Assembly: GCA_949130485.1 (NCBI GenBank)
Contig: OX422192.1
Location: forward strand, 7,913,085 to 7,977,084
Length of the DNA stretch: 64,000 nt
Direction: 5' to 3'
Origin: Agelas oroides
Taxonomy: Eukaryota; Porifera; Demospongiae; Agelasida; Agelasidae
This document shows positions 51,859-64,000 of the stretch, piece by piece. The notes beneath the pieces were generated by a model. The model did not search any database, was not told the origin of the DNA, and worked only from the letters and a program-made list of their open reading frames with translations. A program made the translations under genes and the position numbers. Each line of letters begins with the position of its first letter. Position 1 is the first letter of the stretch.

Positions 51859-53100
51859 ATGTCTGGAATAAAGTACACTCTACTAACAGACTTTGTAGAA
51901 AGTATAAAATCCCGCCTTCTGGCGATAAATGGCGCGAACGTGGATCGTTCACGGGAGTACTCACAACAGACCGCCCAAGATTACTACAAGCCTATAAATG
52001 GAAGGTGAGTTGCATACAGTATACATTCTCTTACGTAAAGAAAGTTTTGGTTGTCAAAATCCCACCGAAGTGTAACTTGGTGGGTGGGGCTTAGAGATGA
52101 AAAACATGCGGCAAAGCAAGCCGTGACTCACCAGAATCTGGCTTCGCGAGACCATAGATACCCAGGAATCTATGGTGAGACTAATCGCGTTAGTCTCACA
52201 ATCCAACACAACCAAGCACAGCGCGACTTGCTTTCAGTGTCACGCACGCGTGGTTGGTTGCACGGGTCTAGTGAGAAAACGGAAAGAGTATAGTCACTTG
52301 ATTGCTCCCCTCCAAAGTTCTTGATCACTTGGTTTGGTTAAATTTGGCATCCACACGTTTTTGATCCCAGCCACAATGCTTCAACAAGGGGCACATAAGT
52401 GACCGTCCCAACAAAATTGGCTATGTAAGTTGAAACAGCTATAAACTACATGGTTTACAGTGTAAATAACGCTGCACATTTACTAATAACAAGAACCAAT
52501 CAGCTTGGAGAATATACTTCATAGTCCCAGGGGTTATGGTTTACAACAACCACCCTTGTCCTCAAGCTCTGCCCTCAGAGTCAGGTGGTTATTGATCATA
52601 AATTCCTGGCTAGCATGCATTACATCATAATTATTTTACTTCAGTGTCTCAGATGAAGTTCAGAGCATGGATGTAACTTCTGATTCTGAGGAAAGAAGAC
52701 GATCCCTGAAGAGATGCAGTGACTGCCCCCACAGCCAGACAAGCCCTGTGAGAACTGGAGGCTTCCCCAGTTTGATACTAGTAACTGTTGTTGGTAGCCA
52801 TCACCATGGTAACAGATTTTACTCCCCTAATTATTTCTGATAAACACACAGCCCAATGAGGATCTAGGAGCTCATTGCTCAGTTTACAAGAACTAAAAAA
52901 AAATTGGCTACCGAGTACGTTACATAGCTAGTTGTGACTTCTCCACTTCACTGGACTTGTTCTAACATAATAATTATTGTACTTCAAGTTGTGCATTCCT
53001 GCTTGGCCACTGTTGTCTTAACTATCAACTTCATTATTTTAGAAAACTAATGTTTCTTCTACCTGTGTAGAAACGTTCTCGGAGTTCTGTCACTGACTAG
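51859..53100 (+). CDS. Small nuclear-type protein, unknown family
   Basis: Three exons, 51859-52004, 52645-52747, 53071-53100, in consistent phase (2 then 0); 92 residues. It begins MSGIKYTLLTDFVESIKSRL, then a hydrophilic stretch with tandem Tyr (QDYYKP), an acidic-Ser segment (SMDVTSDSEE) and ends with basic Ser-rich SPKRSRSSVTD. RRRS and KRSRS patches could be nuclear localisation or phosphorylation sites. I do not recognise the family. The third exon is only 30 bases but completes the frame with a stop. Divergent from the YeeE-like gene. Confidence 0.5.
52293..52410. mobile_element. MITE fragment, CAAGGGGTAGTCAC family
   Basis: A shortened copy with TAGTCACTTGATTGCTCCCC and GGGGCACATAAGTGACCG ends and the TTTGATCCCAGCCACAA subterminal block. 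Confidence 0.55.
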
Positions 53101-53738
53101 CTCTTCACTCCTCAATGCACAATGATCACTTTTTCAAACTGTCATTTTTCATCCACTGTTCAAACTTGTCTATTTTGCTGTTAGCTTCAGACTCATGTAC
53201 TTGGCTCATGAGCCACACCACAATTGTAAGATTGTATAAAACACAAACGTGTACATACTACATGTGTCATAGTATCATATCTTCTCCAGTCATACTGATC
53301 AGTGATAATTAAACTTCAGTACCTTCCCAAGGAGGGTACCAGACCCTATACACTCTAGCTATGCTGCACCATAAAGGAATGTTCACATAGTGGGCTGTGA
53401 CTAGCTGTGCATGGTGCACGAAGATGATTGTTTGATATGCATGCAAATTACCGCTATAGCACAATTAGTTAGAGTACCGGTACTACCTATAGGGGTAATT
53501 ATGGTTTTTCAGAAATAGATGTGCAGTGCATGATGAGTACTATATCTACACAGCCTCCTTGCATGCATGGTTTTATAGTCTTGTGAAGACCAGTCTGACT
53601 TCGCAAGACCAACCTGGTTCTGTTATGACCTCGGCCCTATATAGAAAGTGAAAACCAGCAATCACTGAGCACCCAATTCATGGATGACTCCTAACATGAA
53701 CTGCCAGCACTCTATCACTGAACTGTGGGTACTGGACA
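53101..53738. other. 3' flank and intergenic
   Basis: AT-rich, no gene seen. A decayed tRNA-like/SINE segment lies near 53660-53740. Confidence 0.45.
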
Positions 53739-53746
53739 ACCACCAT

Positions 53747-53873
53747 TAGGCTCTTCCACATTATGCTGGCATTGTTTTGAGCATAATAGGTAACTTCTAG
53801 CACTGAGGAATTATGCCAGAACAATAGGGAATAATGGGCAAGGCATAAAGGTAGCATAATGTGGAAGAGCCTA
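53747..53873. mobile_element. 127-bp hAT-type MITE
   Basis: TAGGCTCTTCCACATTATGC / GCATAATGTGGAAGAGCCTA ends and exact 8-bp duplication ACCACCAT (53739-53746, 53874-53881). Confidence 0.9.
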
Positions 53874-54201
53874 ACCACCATCCCTCACAACCACCCTCTA
53901 TCTTACCTTCTTATGACTCCCATCTTGAAAACAAGCCACTGCTACCTTGCAAAACTTGCCACATCTGGCACTCCACTCAGTATGTGCCGCCACATTCCTC
54001 TTCTTGCCTCATTGAACATGTCTTTACTTCCAGCAAGGTGGTTTGAGCACTAGTTGCTGATTTTAGTTCTCAGCTTTAAACTTTATTGATAGTGCATGCA
54101 CAAACCGAACACAACACAGCATACAGATGAATAGTTACAGCAAAACTCCAGTGATTGCTGTTTCAACCATTGCAAATACATTATCCATTGCAATAATTAG
54201 T

Positions 54202-57200
54202 TTATAGTTCTGTTGTCTTTCTCTCTGGCTTTCCCCCGAGTAAAATGTGCTCAGCTTCTTCCTCTGACACTTTGCTCCATGAAGTACCAATGCAGAACCC
54301 AATTTCTCTTTTGCGCTGTTCCTCTTTCGCTTCTTCCAGATCTGCCCAGCGGACCTGGGGGAACCAGATGTAGATATTATAGTAAGTGGAGCATTTTAGC
54401 AAGAGCATGTAACTAACACCTGCAACTTTTGACCCAGTGAGCAATCAAAGATGGACAGTGAGAAGGCTTGCAAATAGCCTCGTACCAAGGCCGCTTGTCA
54501 ATAAATAAATTTCTTTTTTACCTAGTGAGCATTGTGGTGCATACTGCAGGGAAAGTATTATTGTACTAGCCTTGTTCCTAGCCATATGTGCAGCTTTCCA
54601 GTGTGGTAAAGTGTCAAGGTATTATTGTACTAGCCTTGTTCCTAGCCATATGTGCAGCTTTCCAGTGTGGTAAAGTGTCAAGGTATTATTGTACTAGCCT
54701 TGTTCCTAGCCACATGCCCAGCTTTCCAGTGTGGTAAAGTGTCAGGTATATTTTATCATGTGAGTGATGTCAGAATAGGTATACAGAATGAGTGCCCAGC
54801 TTTCTTGGCAATACAACAGAAGCCAGGAGAGTGCCTGGTATCTTTTCTCATGTGAGCATGACAATCGGGAATTTTTCAAAATTACAAAGGTAACACTTCA
54901 CATATTCAACTAACTGCACACTTAATGCTCAGTTTTTTGTGTGGGTCACAGTTGCTCCCTGCTAGGGGGCTTGGGAATGTGACCACCCTTGTGTGGGTCA
55001 CAGTTGCTCCTGCTAGGGGGCCTGGGAATGTGACCACCCTTGTGTGGGTCACAGTTGCTCCTGCTAGGGGGCCTGGGAATGTGACCACCCTTGTGTGGGT
55101 CACAGTTGCTCCCTGCTAGGGGGCCTGGGAATGTGACCACCCTTGTGTGGGTCACAGTTGCTCCCTGTTAGGGGGTCTGGGAATGTGACCACCCTTGTGT
55201 GGGTCACAGTTGCTCCCTGCTAGGGGGCCTGGGAATGTGACCACCCTTGTGTGGGTCACAGTTGCTCCCTGCTAGGGGGCCTGGGAATGTGACCACCCTT
55301 GTGTGGGTCACAGTTGCTCCCTGTTAGGGGGTCTGGGAATGTGACCACCCTTGTGTGGGTCACAGTTGCTCCCTGCTAGGGGGTCTGGGAATGTGACCAC
55401 CCTTCACTGTAGCACCAGACAGCCTGGCATTGGGATACTCTTAGTCTACCCACCCTCTTCTTCTTTTTCCCCCCACTAGCAGCTCGACTGCTCTCCTCCT
55501 GCTTCCTCTTGAGGTACTCTGTTAGGCTCAGCTCCCCGCTGTCACTCTCCTCCTCCTCATCCACCTCTGAGTGGAGACGCTTTCTTCTCCGAAACACCCC
55601 CACTGCATCCAGTTTGTCTGGCAAGGAAGAGGGAAGGCAGATAGGGAAGAGGGGAAGAGGAGTGGAGGAGGGGAAAGGAGGAGGGAAGAGGAGAGGAGGG
55701 GAAATGAGAGGAGGGGAGGAAGAAAATGACAGAATTGTAAGATCTCATCCATTTCATACTGCAACCTACAGTCAAACTAGATAGGGTAGTGTTGAATAAG
55801 GGCTGTTTGTGGGACAGTATTATTCAAACTGTGGAAACAAACTTAAAGTTGTAATACCGGAACTAAACTAGTTCAATTTAAACATATTGGAGAAATAAAC
55901 CCATAACACCATTCCACTACAACACATGCAGCAGTCCAGGATAGATTATTCCATGGTGCATTTTGATTACATCACTGCACTTGAAGAGCTGTATTGCTAA
56001 ACTTCTGTTATTAAAGAGTGGGGCTTATATTAACTTCACCAGATATTCCCACACTTATAAAGTGCATACAAGTCCTGCCGTTAACACAAGTTCAGCAATA
56101 CAGCACTTCGAAAATGGTTATGTGACACAATCGAAATACACAACTAAAATGTTTTATTCCTATCCAGGACTGCCACATACGAGTCTAATAATGCTAGTTG
56201 TTCTAATACCAACCTAGCTTATCCTCTGAAGCATCCTCCCACCGGCTCTTTACCGGAGTCTGACATGGCAGTTGTGGTCACACAGAGAAGCTCACAGATA
56301 AATTGAGGCATCGATTCACACAATATGTACAGGTATATTATTATATGTAAATATGCACAATCAACATCTTTCTTTCTGGAATTGCACAAAGAAAACACTC
56401 GAAAAACTGTTACAGAAATTATGAAGTTTGATACTTAGATATCATGAGAAAGCCTTACCTTGATTTTTTAACACAACGATAAATGAGCAACAGTAAAAAC
56501 TAACCCATACGTATCCCTTTGCCTCATGCATTATCTTGTGCCCAGACTCTACCACACATGCAAATAGTCTGGTGTTTCAAGTATTACTTCTTGTCACATG
56601 GAGCAGGGCCACTCTTAAATATTTGAGCGCTCCAATCAGATGACAAAACTTTGCAACTATAAGTGTATTTAGTGATTGCATAATGAAGTGTTAATTTGAG
56701 GTCGCAGCTCGTTTCTGGCTCTCTCATGAGCACAGCCTTCTTGAGCTTATGCCATGCAGCAGTCTAGGTTCTGAGTTGTCGGAAAGTTCGGGTCGCAGAC
56801 CAAAACTGCCTAGTCAAGACAAATGCTCACGATGTGGTATTTTCCTTATATAAAAATTTATGCATGAGTTGCGTACAGACAGTAGAGTGACAATAGCCGC
56901 AGACATAGCAGTCCCCATTTCCCAGTCACCCCAGCTCAGCTAATGAGGCCTGGTATTGGTCAGGGCCCACGTCCTGCGCAGTGGGTGACTTTGCATAAAC
57001 ATCTAGGCCTATTTTAAGGAAATGTGGTTTCATGATTGGTCTTGTGCTGTGATCTGGTAATGCACTGGTGAAGCCTTAGCTAGCCACATATTGCTTGCTC
57101 AAGCTCGCCCATGCAATGTTCTACATTTCCACTAGTTATCAGTGTTCTCACCAGATGTCCCTGTCCCGGTGTCCCTGTCCCTGTGCTTTTACAGGCCAAA

Positions 57201-60200
57201 GGGCACAAATAATATCTCATGACCATGCCCCTCATCTTGAATAATTGTCAGTACCAAACATTTGTTTCATGTGTACCACGGTCAGTATGCATCCCAAAGC
57301 AACTTTGTCCAGTTCAGTCTTCACCACAGACATTTTTAAGTTCAAGTAGTTCAAGTGGAATATGTTGGTTTGGAGTGGAGCCAAAGGCACATGGCTGGTT
57401 TGGGGCAGACCCAAAGGGCACAGTGCCTAGCGAGAACCCTGTTACATTCCGTACACAGTATGGCCCCACCCAGTGTAACAAGAAACAGTGCACAAAACTC
57501 CAGATCCTATTGCCACTCTTCTGGAGAGTCCGAGAACAAGACTAAATCATGCACAAAACTGTAACTCATAAGCTATGTGTGAATGCTTATAATGGCAGCC
57601 TTCACCCTTCCACCCAACTCCACACTCCCATCACCAAACCTGTTCATCCTGTTTGCACTCTGAGTTATCCTCATCAGAATCAGTACACTCCATTTCTACC
57701 TACAAAACAATACAAGAATATGCTAACAGGCTTGGTTGGAAATTTGCAATAGTTGAACAGTTGTGCGCAACTGATTTCAAAGATTTTACATGAGTATTCC
57801 TGTTTGTCAGTCATTTAGAAAGCCCTGCCTTTTTCAGATTCTCTCCATCCAGTTTTTGTTCATTTACAGTGCATAAAACAAAAAAGAAAACAGAGAGGGA
57901 CAAGGATTTCCTCCACGCTGAGAAAATGCATTTGGGTTGCTTTCTGCTATGTGAACATAGCCCTAATCCTCTGGGGTAGACCCATTCATGTGATAAATCT
58001 TCAAGGCCTTCTCCTGTTGTTTCCACCTCTACCTACTTGGGTAGACATCGATGTCATTCACATGATAAATCTTCTCTCTGTTTCTGCACACTGTAAGTGA
58101 TCAAAAACTGGATGATGGGAGATCAGTAACAGTGTTGTCATGGAAACCTCATCAATGTTGGAGTCAGAGGTGAGAGAGGTCACATCAAGTCGTAGGAAGT
58201 GTGGCGGAGTATCCTCCCATTCTCTTGCCAGCTGGGAGGAAGGGCAGGTGAGAGGAGGAGGGAAGGAGGAAAAAAAAACGAGGCAGAGACGGAGAGAGGA
58301 GGAAGCAAGGAGAGAAGGAAGGAAAGGAGGCAGGCAAGCAGGAAGGGAGGGAGAGAGGAAAAAGAAGGGAAAAAGAAGGGAGAGAGGAAGGAGAGAGGAA
58401 GGAGAGAGGAGGGAGAGAGGAGGGAGAGAGGAAGGAGAGAGGAGGGAGAGAGGAGGGAGAGAGGAAGGAGAGAGGAGGGAGAGAGGAGGGAGGGAGAGCA
58501 AAGAGAGTAGAGAATTTAACCTCTTTATACTACAGACGAAGTAACTACACACATTTACCAATTCACCTCCCGAATGTTGCACCTATCATGATGATGTCAT
58601 TGTGACATCACAATAATTGTAACATCAGTACCTTTTCAATCTCTCCCCGGGTTCTGTTGTGTATATTCCTCTCCACACAGAGGTCAATGCTCTCCATTAG
58701 TTCAACAACATACACCTTTGGGGGGTGGGGGGAGGAGAAGGGACAGAGAGGAATAGAAGAAGGAAGGAGGTGAGAAAGGCAAAAAATAGGGAGAGAAAGA
58801 CAGAGGAGGGGAGAAGGGAAAGGAGGAGGAGGGTTAGGGTGAGAAGTAGAGGAGTGGTTGGTGTGAAGAAGAAGAGTGAGAGGAAGAAGGGGGAAAGAAA
58901 GACAAAGTGAAAAGGAGAGAAGAAGGGATTAAGAGAAACGAAACAGCAGCCAAAAAACCTGCAGAAGCTTTGACAGAGTGAAATTGAGGTGTGACTACAT
59001 GCTACATATACTAACCTCAAAACCCTTCATTTTGGCGTTGCTCCAGTAGCGGTCAAAATGTCGAACCTGCAACACAACAAATCAGTGGATAAATATTCCT
59101 TCATCACGTATTATGCTCGCCAAGAGCGTACAAGAACGGGCAGCTAGAGTAAGAGTGTGTAACTCCATAAAATTTGAGACTGGTCGGAATTTACCACCAG
59201 TACTAAAAATAGTAACACGTACTGCGCAGACATAAGCCGTTGTTGCTAAGCATGTGACCAGTTGTTCTATTTTAGTACAGTTCAATAATTTTGACTGGAC
59301 TACGGGCTTCTATTGCCTATTGGAGTTACACGCTCTTACTCAAGCCGCGCCCATTCTTATGCGCTCTTGGCTCGCATGTCAGCATTCAAAACTGTGCAGT
59401 TGCTTAAAAATAAGACCGTCTATATAAACGGCTATGTCATGCTACATTACATGTGGTAGTTGCTTCACTCCCAGGCCATGAAGGAGAAAAGAAACAAGCA
59501 CCTGGGAATGAGGCTACAGTCCAAATATTTCACACTCCCTTTCACCTTGTGGTTGATGGCGTCCACCACAATCATTGGGAAGAAGCCGTCCTCCAGAGTC
59601 TTGTTGAACAGCTTGAACTGGCTGGCACGGTAGTGGGGCTCCATAGCTTCATCATACTCATACTCCTCAACCTGCAGAACATTATGTCATAATGATGTCA
59701 TTCTTAATGACCATCCTTAGCAACCATGCCTAGCAACTGTGCCTAGCAACCATGCATAGCAACCATGCCTAGCAACCATGCATAGCAACTGTGCCTAGCA
59801 CCCATACATAGCAACCATGCTAAACTCATGCATCATAAACCTGCTTCAAATACAAGTGTATACAAAGTCACCCACTGCACAGGATGTGTTTTCTGCCAAT
59901 ACTAGTCTCGTGCCCAGACCTCCCAGTGAGAGGCGGTCTGGTGAACAAAGTCGAATTTCTTGGGCTTATTCCCAAAAGGTGATAAAGACCAATGAGATTG
60001 CGAGATCGGTAATTATTACGTAGCACTTCCTTAACAACAGTAAAATTTTCTTATCTCTACTCGAGTATTCATACTTTTTTTGAGCGGGGTTGGCATAAAT
60101 GTTTTGAACATTGCTAGGTGACACTGTCACAAAAGTGTGTGTTAGTCCAAGAAATCCAACTTGGTCTACCAGACCGTTTCTCCTCAGCGATACGGCACTT

Positions 60201-63200
60201 TGAATAAGTAAATACGCAATGGAATAATCTACGCGGGACTGCCACATATACTATACATCTAGACTATTAGTCGGTTGTAATTTTAAGGTAAAATGTTCTT
60301 ATCGACTAGTCATACTTAGTTATACATTTCACCACCATGCACTAGTTTCGCAGTACAGTGGACCTTATCCGGCTACAACTGGACCAGACCATGGCCAGAT
60401 AAGCGAAATAGCTGGATATGTGAATCATCATGCAAATAGGGTCAATATTGTATCATTAATAGCACTGTCGTTTCTTTTCCTGTCATGTTATCCATCGTCA
60501 GTGCAAACAATCATCGTATTTCAGCCTCTTCAGGCTTTGAACATTCAAAATTCCAGCATCTTCGGGTGTTCCAACAATCTAGAACTACTTTGCTCCATGC
60601 ACAGCATGGGCATTAAATAGAATGTGCAGAGATCAATCCTGGATAATCCAAGCAGCCGGATATTTGAGGTTCGGATAAGCGAGGTTTCACTGTATATGTA
60701 ACAACTATGATGGCAGCCATACGTCCTCAAACACTAGTGTCGCACAAGGCCAGGTTTTGTGAGGGTTTCAACAAATGAAGATGTGCTGATAACCAAATAG
60801 TTGATACGTAGTAGTCCTGATGGAAATCAAACATTTGACCTTTGACCTCCAGTGACATGTATCCTCAGCTATAAATAGCAACGTTTGTTCGCACTTCTTC
60901 ACTTTCGCCCTGATGACGACTGGAGCATTCAGTCAAAACGTCGGCAAGTTATTTTCCGAGCTCAAGTTGGTAACAGATAACCTTCTCTTCAATCAAATAT
61001 TATTTCACCGTGTATTTTGAATGCAATACTGAGTTCAACGTGCTGTAGTGCTTAGCTTCTGCTAAGGGCAAAGTTCATACGCATTTTGTACCCGCATGAA
61101 TATCTGATGTGTCAATGAAGCACACGCCCTTCTCAGAGCTATAGCGCTGTTTTCAACCAATTAGTCATCAGGCCTTAGTGCAGCGACATCACTGCACATG
61201 GTAAGTTTTACCAGGCCTCACACACATTAGAACTACATACAACTACACACATGTACATGTGCAAGAGCGCATAAGAACGGGTGGCTTGAGTAAGAGCGTG
61301 TAACTAAGTAAAATTTCAGACCGGTCGGCCAGTACTAAAAATAGTAACATGTATGCGCAGCTATTGTTGCTAAGCACGTGACCAGGTGTTCTATTTTTAG
61401 AACAGTTCAATAATTTGCCCAGACTCCAGGCTTCTATTGGAGTTACACGCTCTTACTCGAGCCGCCCATTCTTATACATTCTTGGTATGTAACACAAGAG
61501 CTCAAGTGGGTTTGAAGCTACAGACCTTTCTCTTGGTCCTCCTCCCCGTGTCAGGGTCTTTCTCCACCTTCTCCACCTCGTTCAGGAAGTACGAGTCCAG
61601 AGACAGGATTCGAGGAGCCGCGGCACCCAGTGACACCTCTTTGTCCTGTGTGACAAGACATCAAGACATCAGCTAAACCAGTAGTCTATCAAGTCAGACC
61701 ATCTCCCAGCCTCCAGAAAAGTGAGAGAGGGTCTAGCAGATGTTATTAGTTCACAGCTTGTTTAATCTGCAGCCTTAAAACTGCACCAGTATTAGTCTTA
61801 CATACTGAAGCCAAGGTGTTACGCTACTGTCTCAAAAGGATCTGATTGGTCAGCAACTCATGAATACTAATAACATCTGCTAGACCCTCTCTCACTTTTC
61901 TGGAGGATGAGAGATAGCCTCGTCCCCAGGCCCCACCCAAAAAATCTGGAAAGGGGCCTGGTGTCAAGTGCTATACGTATCTGAGGTAAGAAAACTTCAT
62001 GTTACACTTTATCGAAGGGTGGCTTTGCGTCGTAGCTGGCTAATGGGGCCACACTCGCTATATAGTTACACCATGCTCACGGTAGCGTTTTGCCAGTCAG
62101 AGTGTTAGTTAGGTGCCATCAGAACTTGAGCTTCCAAGGCCCACGGCTCCGTCGTACGTTATTGTGGTAATGAGTAGTTGTAAGCATACATGGGCGCTCT
62201 TTCATGTTTAAATGCAGAAACGCTTAAAAGAACGCCTACCCCCCCTCTTTGGCAGGCTTGTAAGGTGTTCCGCCCATGGGTTCTCTTTCGCGAGAGCACA
62301 GTAAGTGCTTTAATTTACTGCCCAAGACCATTATTGTACCATCCACTAAATCCCTACCTGGAGTGTTCTGAATTAAATGTTTTAGTGCTGTCATGTGACC
62401 TTCAGCCAATCAGTTGGCAGGTTTATTGACCAATGTTAATTGAGATTACATAACATACTTTCACACGTCATTTCACATGCATTTCATGCCTTACATTGTA
62501 AGTGTACAATAAGTAATTTAATATAGAGTCACCTGACTAAATTAAACACTTGATTGGCTAAAGGTCACATGATCAGCACTAAACCCATACATAGCATGTT
62601 AGATATTCTAAAAGATGCTAAACACAGAAATTACCAGAATACGTACAAGCTCATGAAGTTGGGCGTAAACAAGAAAGATGTTTACTTGAAGAGGGCGTAT
62701 TAGCGAGCACTTATGGCATAATTACTTGTACACCGTTCACATAGCTTCTAATTACTACCAACAATCGAGTAACGTGTCACTGAGCTTTGTCCAATTATAA
62801 ACTTCCTTGCGTAAGTTTTCATATCCCGGACATGTTGATAATGGTTGTGTAGAGCTTGCTGCCAGACAAGTTGGTGAATACAACGTTGCCTTGTGCGGCA
62901 AGGTGTGTGGGGGTGCCAGTTTTGTAAGTATTCTTTCTGGTTAAATAAACCCTGTTTGGGTGCATGTGCCGTCTTCACACAGCTTCAAACAGCTTTCCTT
63001 GTCTCTGATCACACTACCGTCTTGTCTGGATGTCAAGTTCAAACAACTAGTTCCTAATTGCTGTCAAGAATCAGCTGATCATGTGACCTTCAGCCAATCA
63101 GATGTTTAGAATTTGTGTAGATGGTTCTGTTCATGTGTGCCATACACGAGGCAACATGGTTGCTGGCAACAGTTGGTACAGTGTTAATTGCGTGCATGGG

Positions 63201-63803
63201 TGTTGCTGGCAACAGTTGCTGGTCATTAGACGGCCGGTCTATTCACTGGCAACAGTTGCTTGAAACATCAAAGATACCGACAATTAGTGACGTCACACGA
63301 ATACACGCGGTACCTCCGTAATTGATGATGCGCTACATGATCATGTGATTGGAAAATGCATTCGTGTAGCTTGCTACGAGCAACAAAGTTGCTGTATAGT
63401 GTTGTGCACAACAGTCTCCATGGCAACAATGTTGCTGTAGTGTTGTGCACAACATTGTCGCTGGCAACAGTCTCCATGGTAACAATGTTGCCTGTGTATG
63501 GGGCACTTGAAAGTGAAACTTGACAGTGCACACTAATTGAAATTTGGTGTAAACTGCTGTTGACCAGATTTTACCATTCCTTTGTGTACAAGAAATGGTA
63601 AAATCAGGTCGCGCTACATTGTGGAACCGTCGAGCGACGAAACATTTGTAAAGTGAAAATTTAAAATGTGAATTAAGTTTACCACGCAAATTTCCCAATG
63701 TACGGTACACATTTCAAACAATGACTGGCAGAGGACTTACCCGAATCAGCTTAGCAATGTGGCTCTTGCCAGCACCAGGTAATCCCCTCAGGATAATCAC
63801 AAT
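54202..63803 (-). CDS. YLPM1: YLPM1 (ZAP3) C-terminal part, partial gene
   Basis: Ten exons on minus: 63741-63803, 61526-61645, 59546-59671, 59016-59066, 58632-58715, 58148-58231, 57640-57699, 56214-56259, 55454-55617, 54202-54354; 316 residues seen. The N-terminal part lies beyond the right edge. The domain starts IVIILRGLPGAGKSHIAKLI (Walker A, P-loop NTPase), then APRILSLDSYF, MEPHYRASQFKLFNKTLEDG, PMIVVDAINHK, VRHFDRYWSNAKMKGFE and a helical C-terminal lobe, matching YLPM1 order. The C-terminus keeps SLTEYLKRKQ and VRWADLEEAKEEQRKREIGF, characteristic of YLPM1. All introns are phase 0 except one. YLPM1 proteins are nuclear and associate with PP1 and RNA-binding partners. The acidic segment ECTDSDEDNSE is exon 57640-57699. 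Confidence 0.88.
54555..54746. repeat. 64-bp tandem repeat, 3 copies
   Basis: The unit begins GTATTATTGTACTAGCCTTG. Last YLPM1 intron. Confidence 0.95.
54938..55404. repeat. 51-52 bp minisatellite, about 9 copies
   Basis: The unit starts TGTGTGGGTCACAGTTGCTC and ends with GGGAATGTGACCACCCT. Each unit contains GTGTGGGTCAC and GTGACCACCC as imperfect complements. Last YLPM1 intron, ending 50 bases from exon 55454-55617. Confidence 0.95.
58240..58500. repeat. Purine tract (GGAGAGA)n before a YLPM1 acceptor
   Basis: On the coding strand a 260-base polypyrimidine run ends at the acceptor of exon 58148-58231. A second such tract, 58718-58930, precedes exon 58632-58715. Confidence 0.9.
59121..59369. 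mobile_element. MITE, CAAGAGCGCATAAGAACG family
   Basis: Ends CAAGAGCGTACAAGAACGGG / CATTCTTATGCGCTCTTG, with GCTCGC on both sides. Confidence 0.85.
59705..59820 (+). repeat. TAGCAACCATGCC short tandem repeat
   Basis: About nine units of 13 bases alternating TAGCAACCATGCC, TAGCAACTGTGCC and TAGCAACCATGCA. Confidence 0.85.
59904..60240. mobile_element. MITE remnant, TAGTCTCG family
   Basis: TAGTCTCGTGCCCAGACCTC at the left, followed by the GGTCTGGTGAACAAAGTC block also seen at 32528. An inverted complement (TTGGTCTACCAGACC) lies near 60160-60175. The right end is eroded. Confidence 0.55.
60356..60692. mobile_element. TA-flanked pogo/Tigger-like MITE
   Basis: CAGTGGACCTTATCCGGCTA and GATAAGCGAGGTTTCACTG ends with TA flanks. 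Confidence 0.75.
60909..60944 (+). other. Hammerhead-ribozyme-like remnant
   Basis: CCTGATGA is followed by a hairpin CGACTG...CAGTC and then AAAAC where a hammerhead core needs GAAA. Such motifs occur in Penelope-like retroelements. The core G is lost, so activity is unlikely. Confidence 0.35.
61262..61484. mobile_element. MITE, CAAGAGCGCATAAGAACG family
   Basis: Ends CAAGAGCGCATAAGAACGGG and CCATTCTTATACATTCTTG. Fourth copy in the window. Confidence 0.8.
61646..63740. other. Large YLPM1 intron
   Basis: It contains inverted segments near 61700-61740 and 61875-61910 (CCAGAAAAGTGAGAGAGGGT and complement), a TAGCCTCG-family end at 61917, and, at 63150-63490, about seven scattered CTGGCAACAGTTGC-type motifs in both orientations. 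No additional exon is seen. Confidence 0.5.
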
Positions 63804-64000
63804 CTGTGCGGAGAAGGAAGGAATCAACATGACAACAAGAAGCTCAATCTCTCCCAACAGAAGGCTGGAAGCCACTTTAGAAATTGGTTAATAGGTACAT
63901 CAGCATTCTTGCTAGGCTTATACTGAAATGCACCTTGGAGCTCTTTGGAGCTTCTAATGTGCCCTGGGTCTGCCTCAAACCAACAAATTTTCAGCAGCCA

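Noticed and set aside
54925-55155. Repeated Val-Thr-rich frames on both strands
   Set aside because: They follow the 51-52 bp minisatellite in the last YLPM1 intron.

Overview
The window is animal nuclear DNA. Its genes are split by GT-AG introns (the shortest placed here is 88 bases), it is dense in microsatellites, minisatellites and small palindromic transposons, and its coding content is metazoan: LAMP, ZC3H14, YLPM1, a PDIK1L/STK35-like kinase, death-domain and FN3 modules, and seven-TM receptors of the cAMP-receptor-like type. That receptor type, a YeeE/YedE sulfur transporter and a PARP gene with Cys/His modules together suggest an early-branching animal, probably a sponge. This is inference; no search was possible.

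Layout. 0-3.6 kb: LINE relic and DNA-transposon remains. 3.6-5.1 kb: an intronless protein kinase on the minus strand with a long charged helix. 5.6-7.4 kb: a small coding exon flanked on both sides by arrays of a TTGCCA-type palindrome. 7.8-11.1 kb: a seven-TM receptor pseudogene split by a 2.15 kb transposon with a 5-bp target duplication; its intact paralogue lies at 18.4-19.6 kb. 14.8-15.7 kb: a two-exon death-domain gene with a lysozyme-like second domain. 17.1-18.3 kb: a nest of palindromic elements whose boundaries are fixed by 9-bp duplications. 21.4-23.1 kb: FN3, two Cys/His modules and a PARP catalytic domain in four phase-1 exons, the first carrying an in-frame stop.

From 25.4 kb the window becomes a run of housekeeping-type genes. 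ZC3H14 (minus, 14 exons, 25.4-34.4 kb) is divergent from a LAMP-like gene (plus, 6 exons, 34.7-39.7 kb); the 341 bases between their start codons hold three TFEB/MITF-type E-boxes. A fucosyltransferase-like gene (minus, 40.5-42.7 kb) and a YeeE/YedE-type transporter (minus, 10 exons, 43.1-51.5 kb) follow. The transporter is divergent from a small three-exon gene (plus, 51.9-53.1 kb). YLPM1 (minus, 54.2-63.8 kb) runs off the right edge with its N-terminal part missing. Introns make up most of these genes and are filled with MITEs, tandem repeats and simple repeats, several of which appear to supply the splice sites.

The genes form no single pathway. The clearest functional links are the LAMP gene with lysosomal E-boxes, two nuclear RNA-associated proteins (ZC3H14, YLPM1), and a group of possible defence or signalling genes (death domain plus lysozyme-like, FN3-PARP). 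Exon joins were made by eye from splice-site motifs, reading-frame phase and family resemblance, so individual boundaries may be off.
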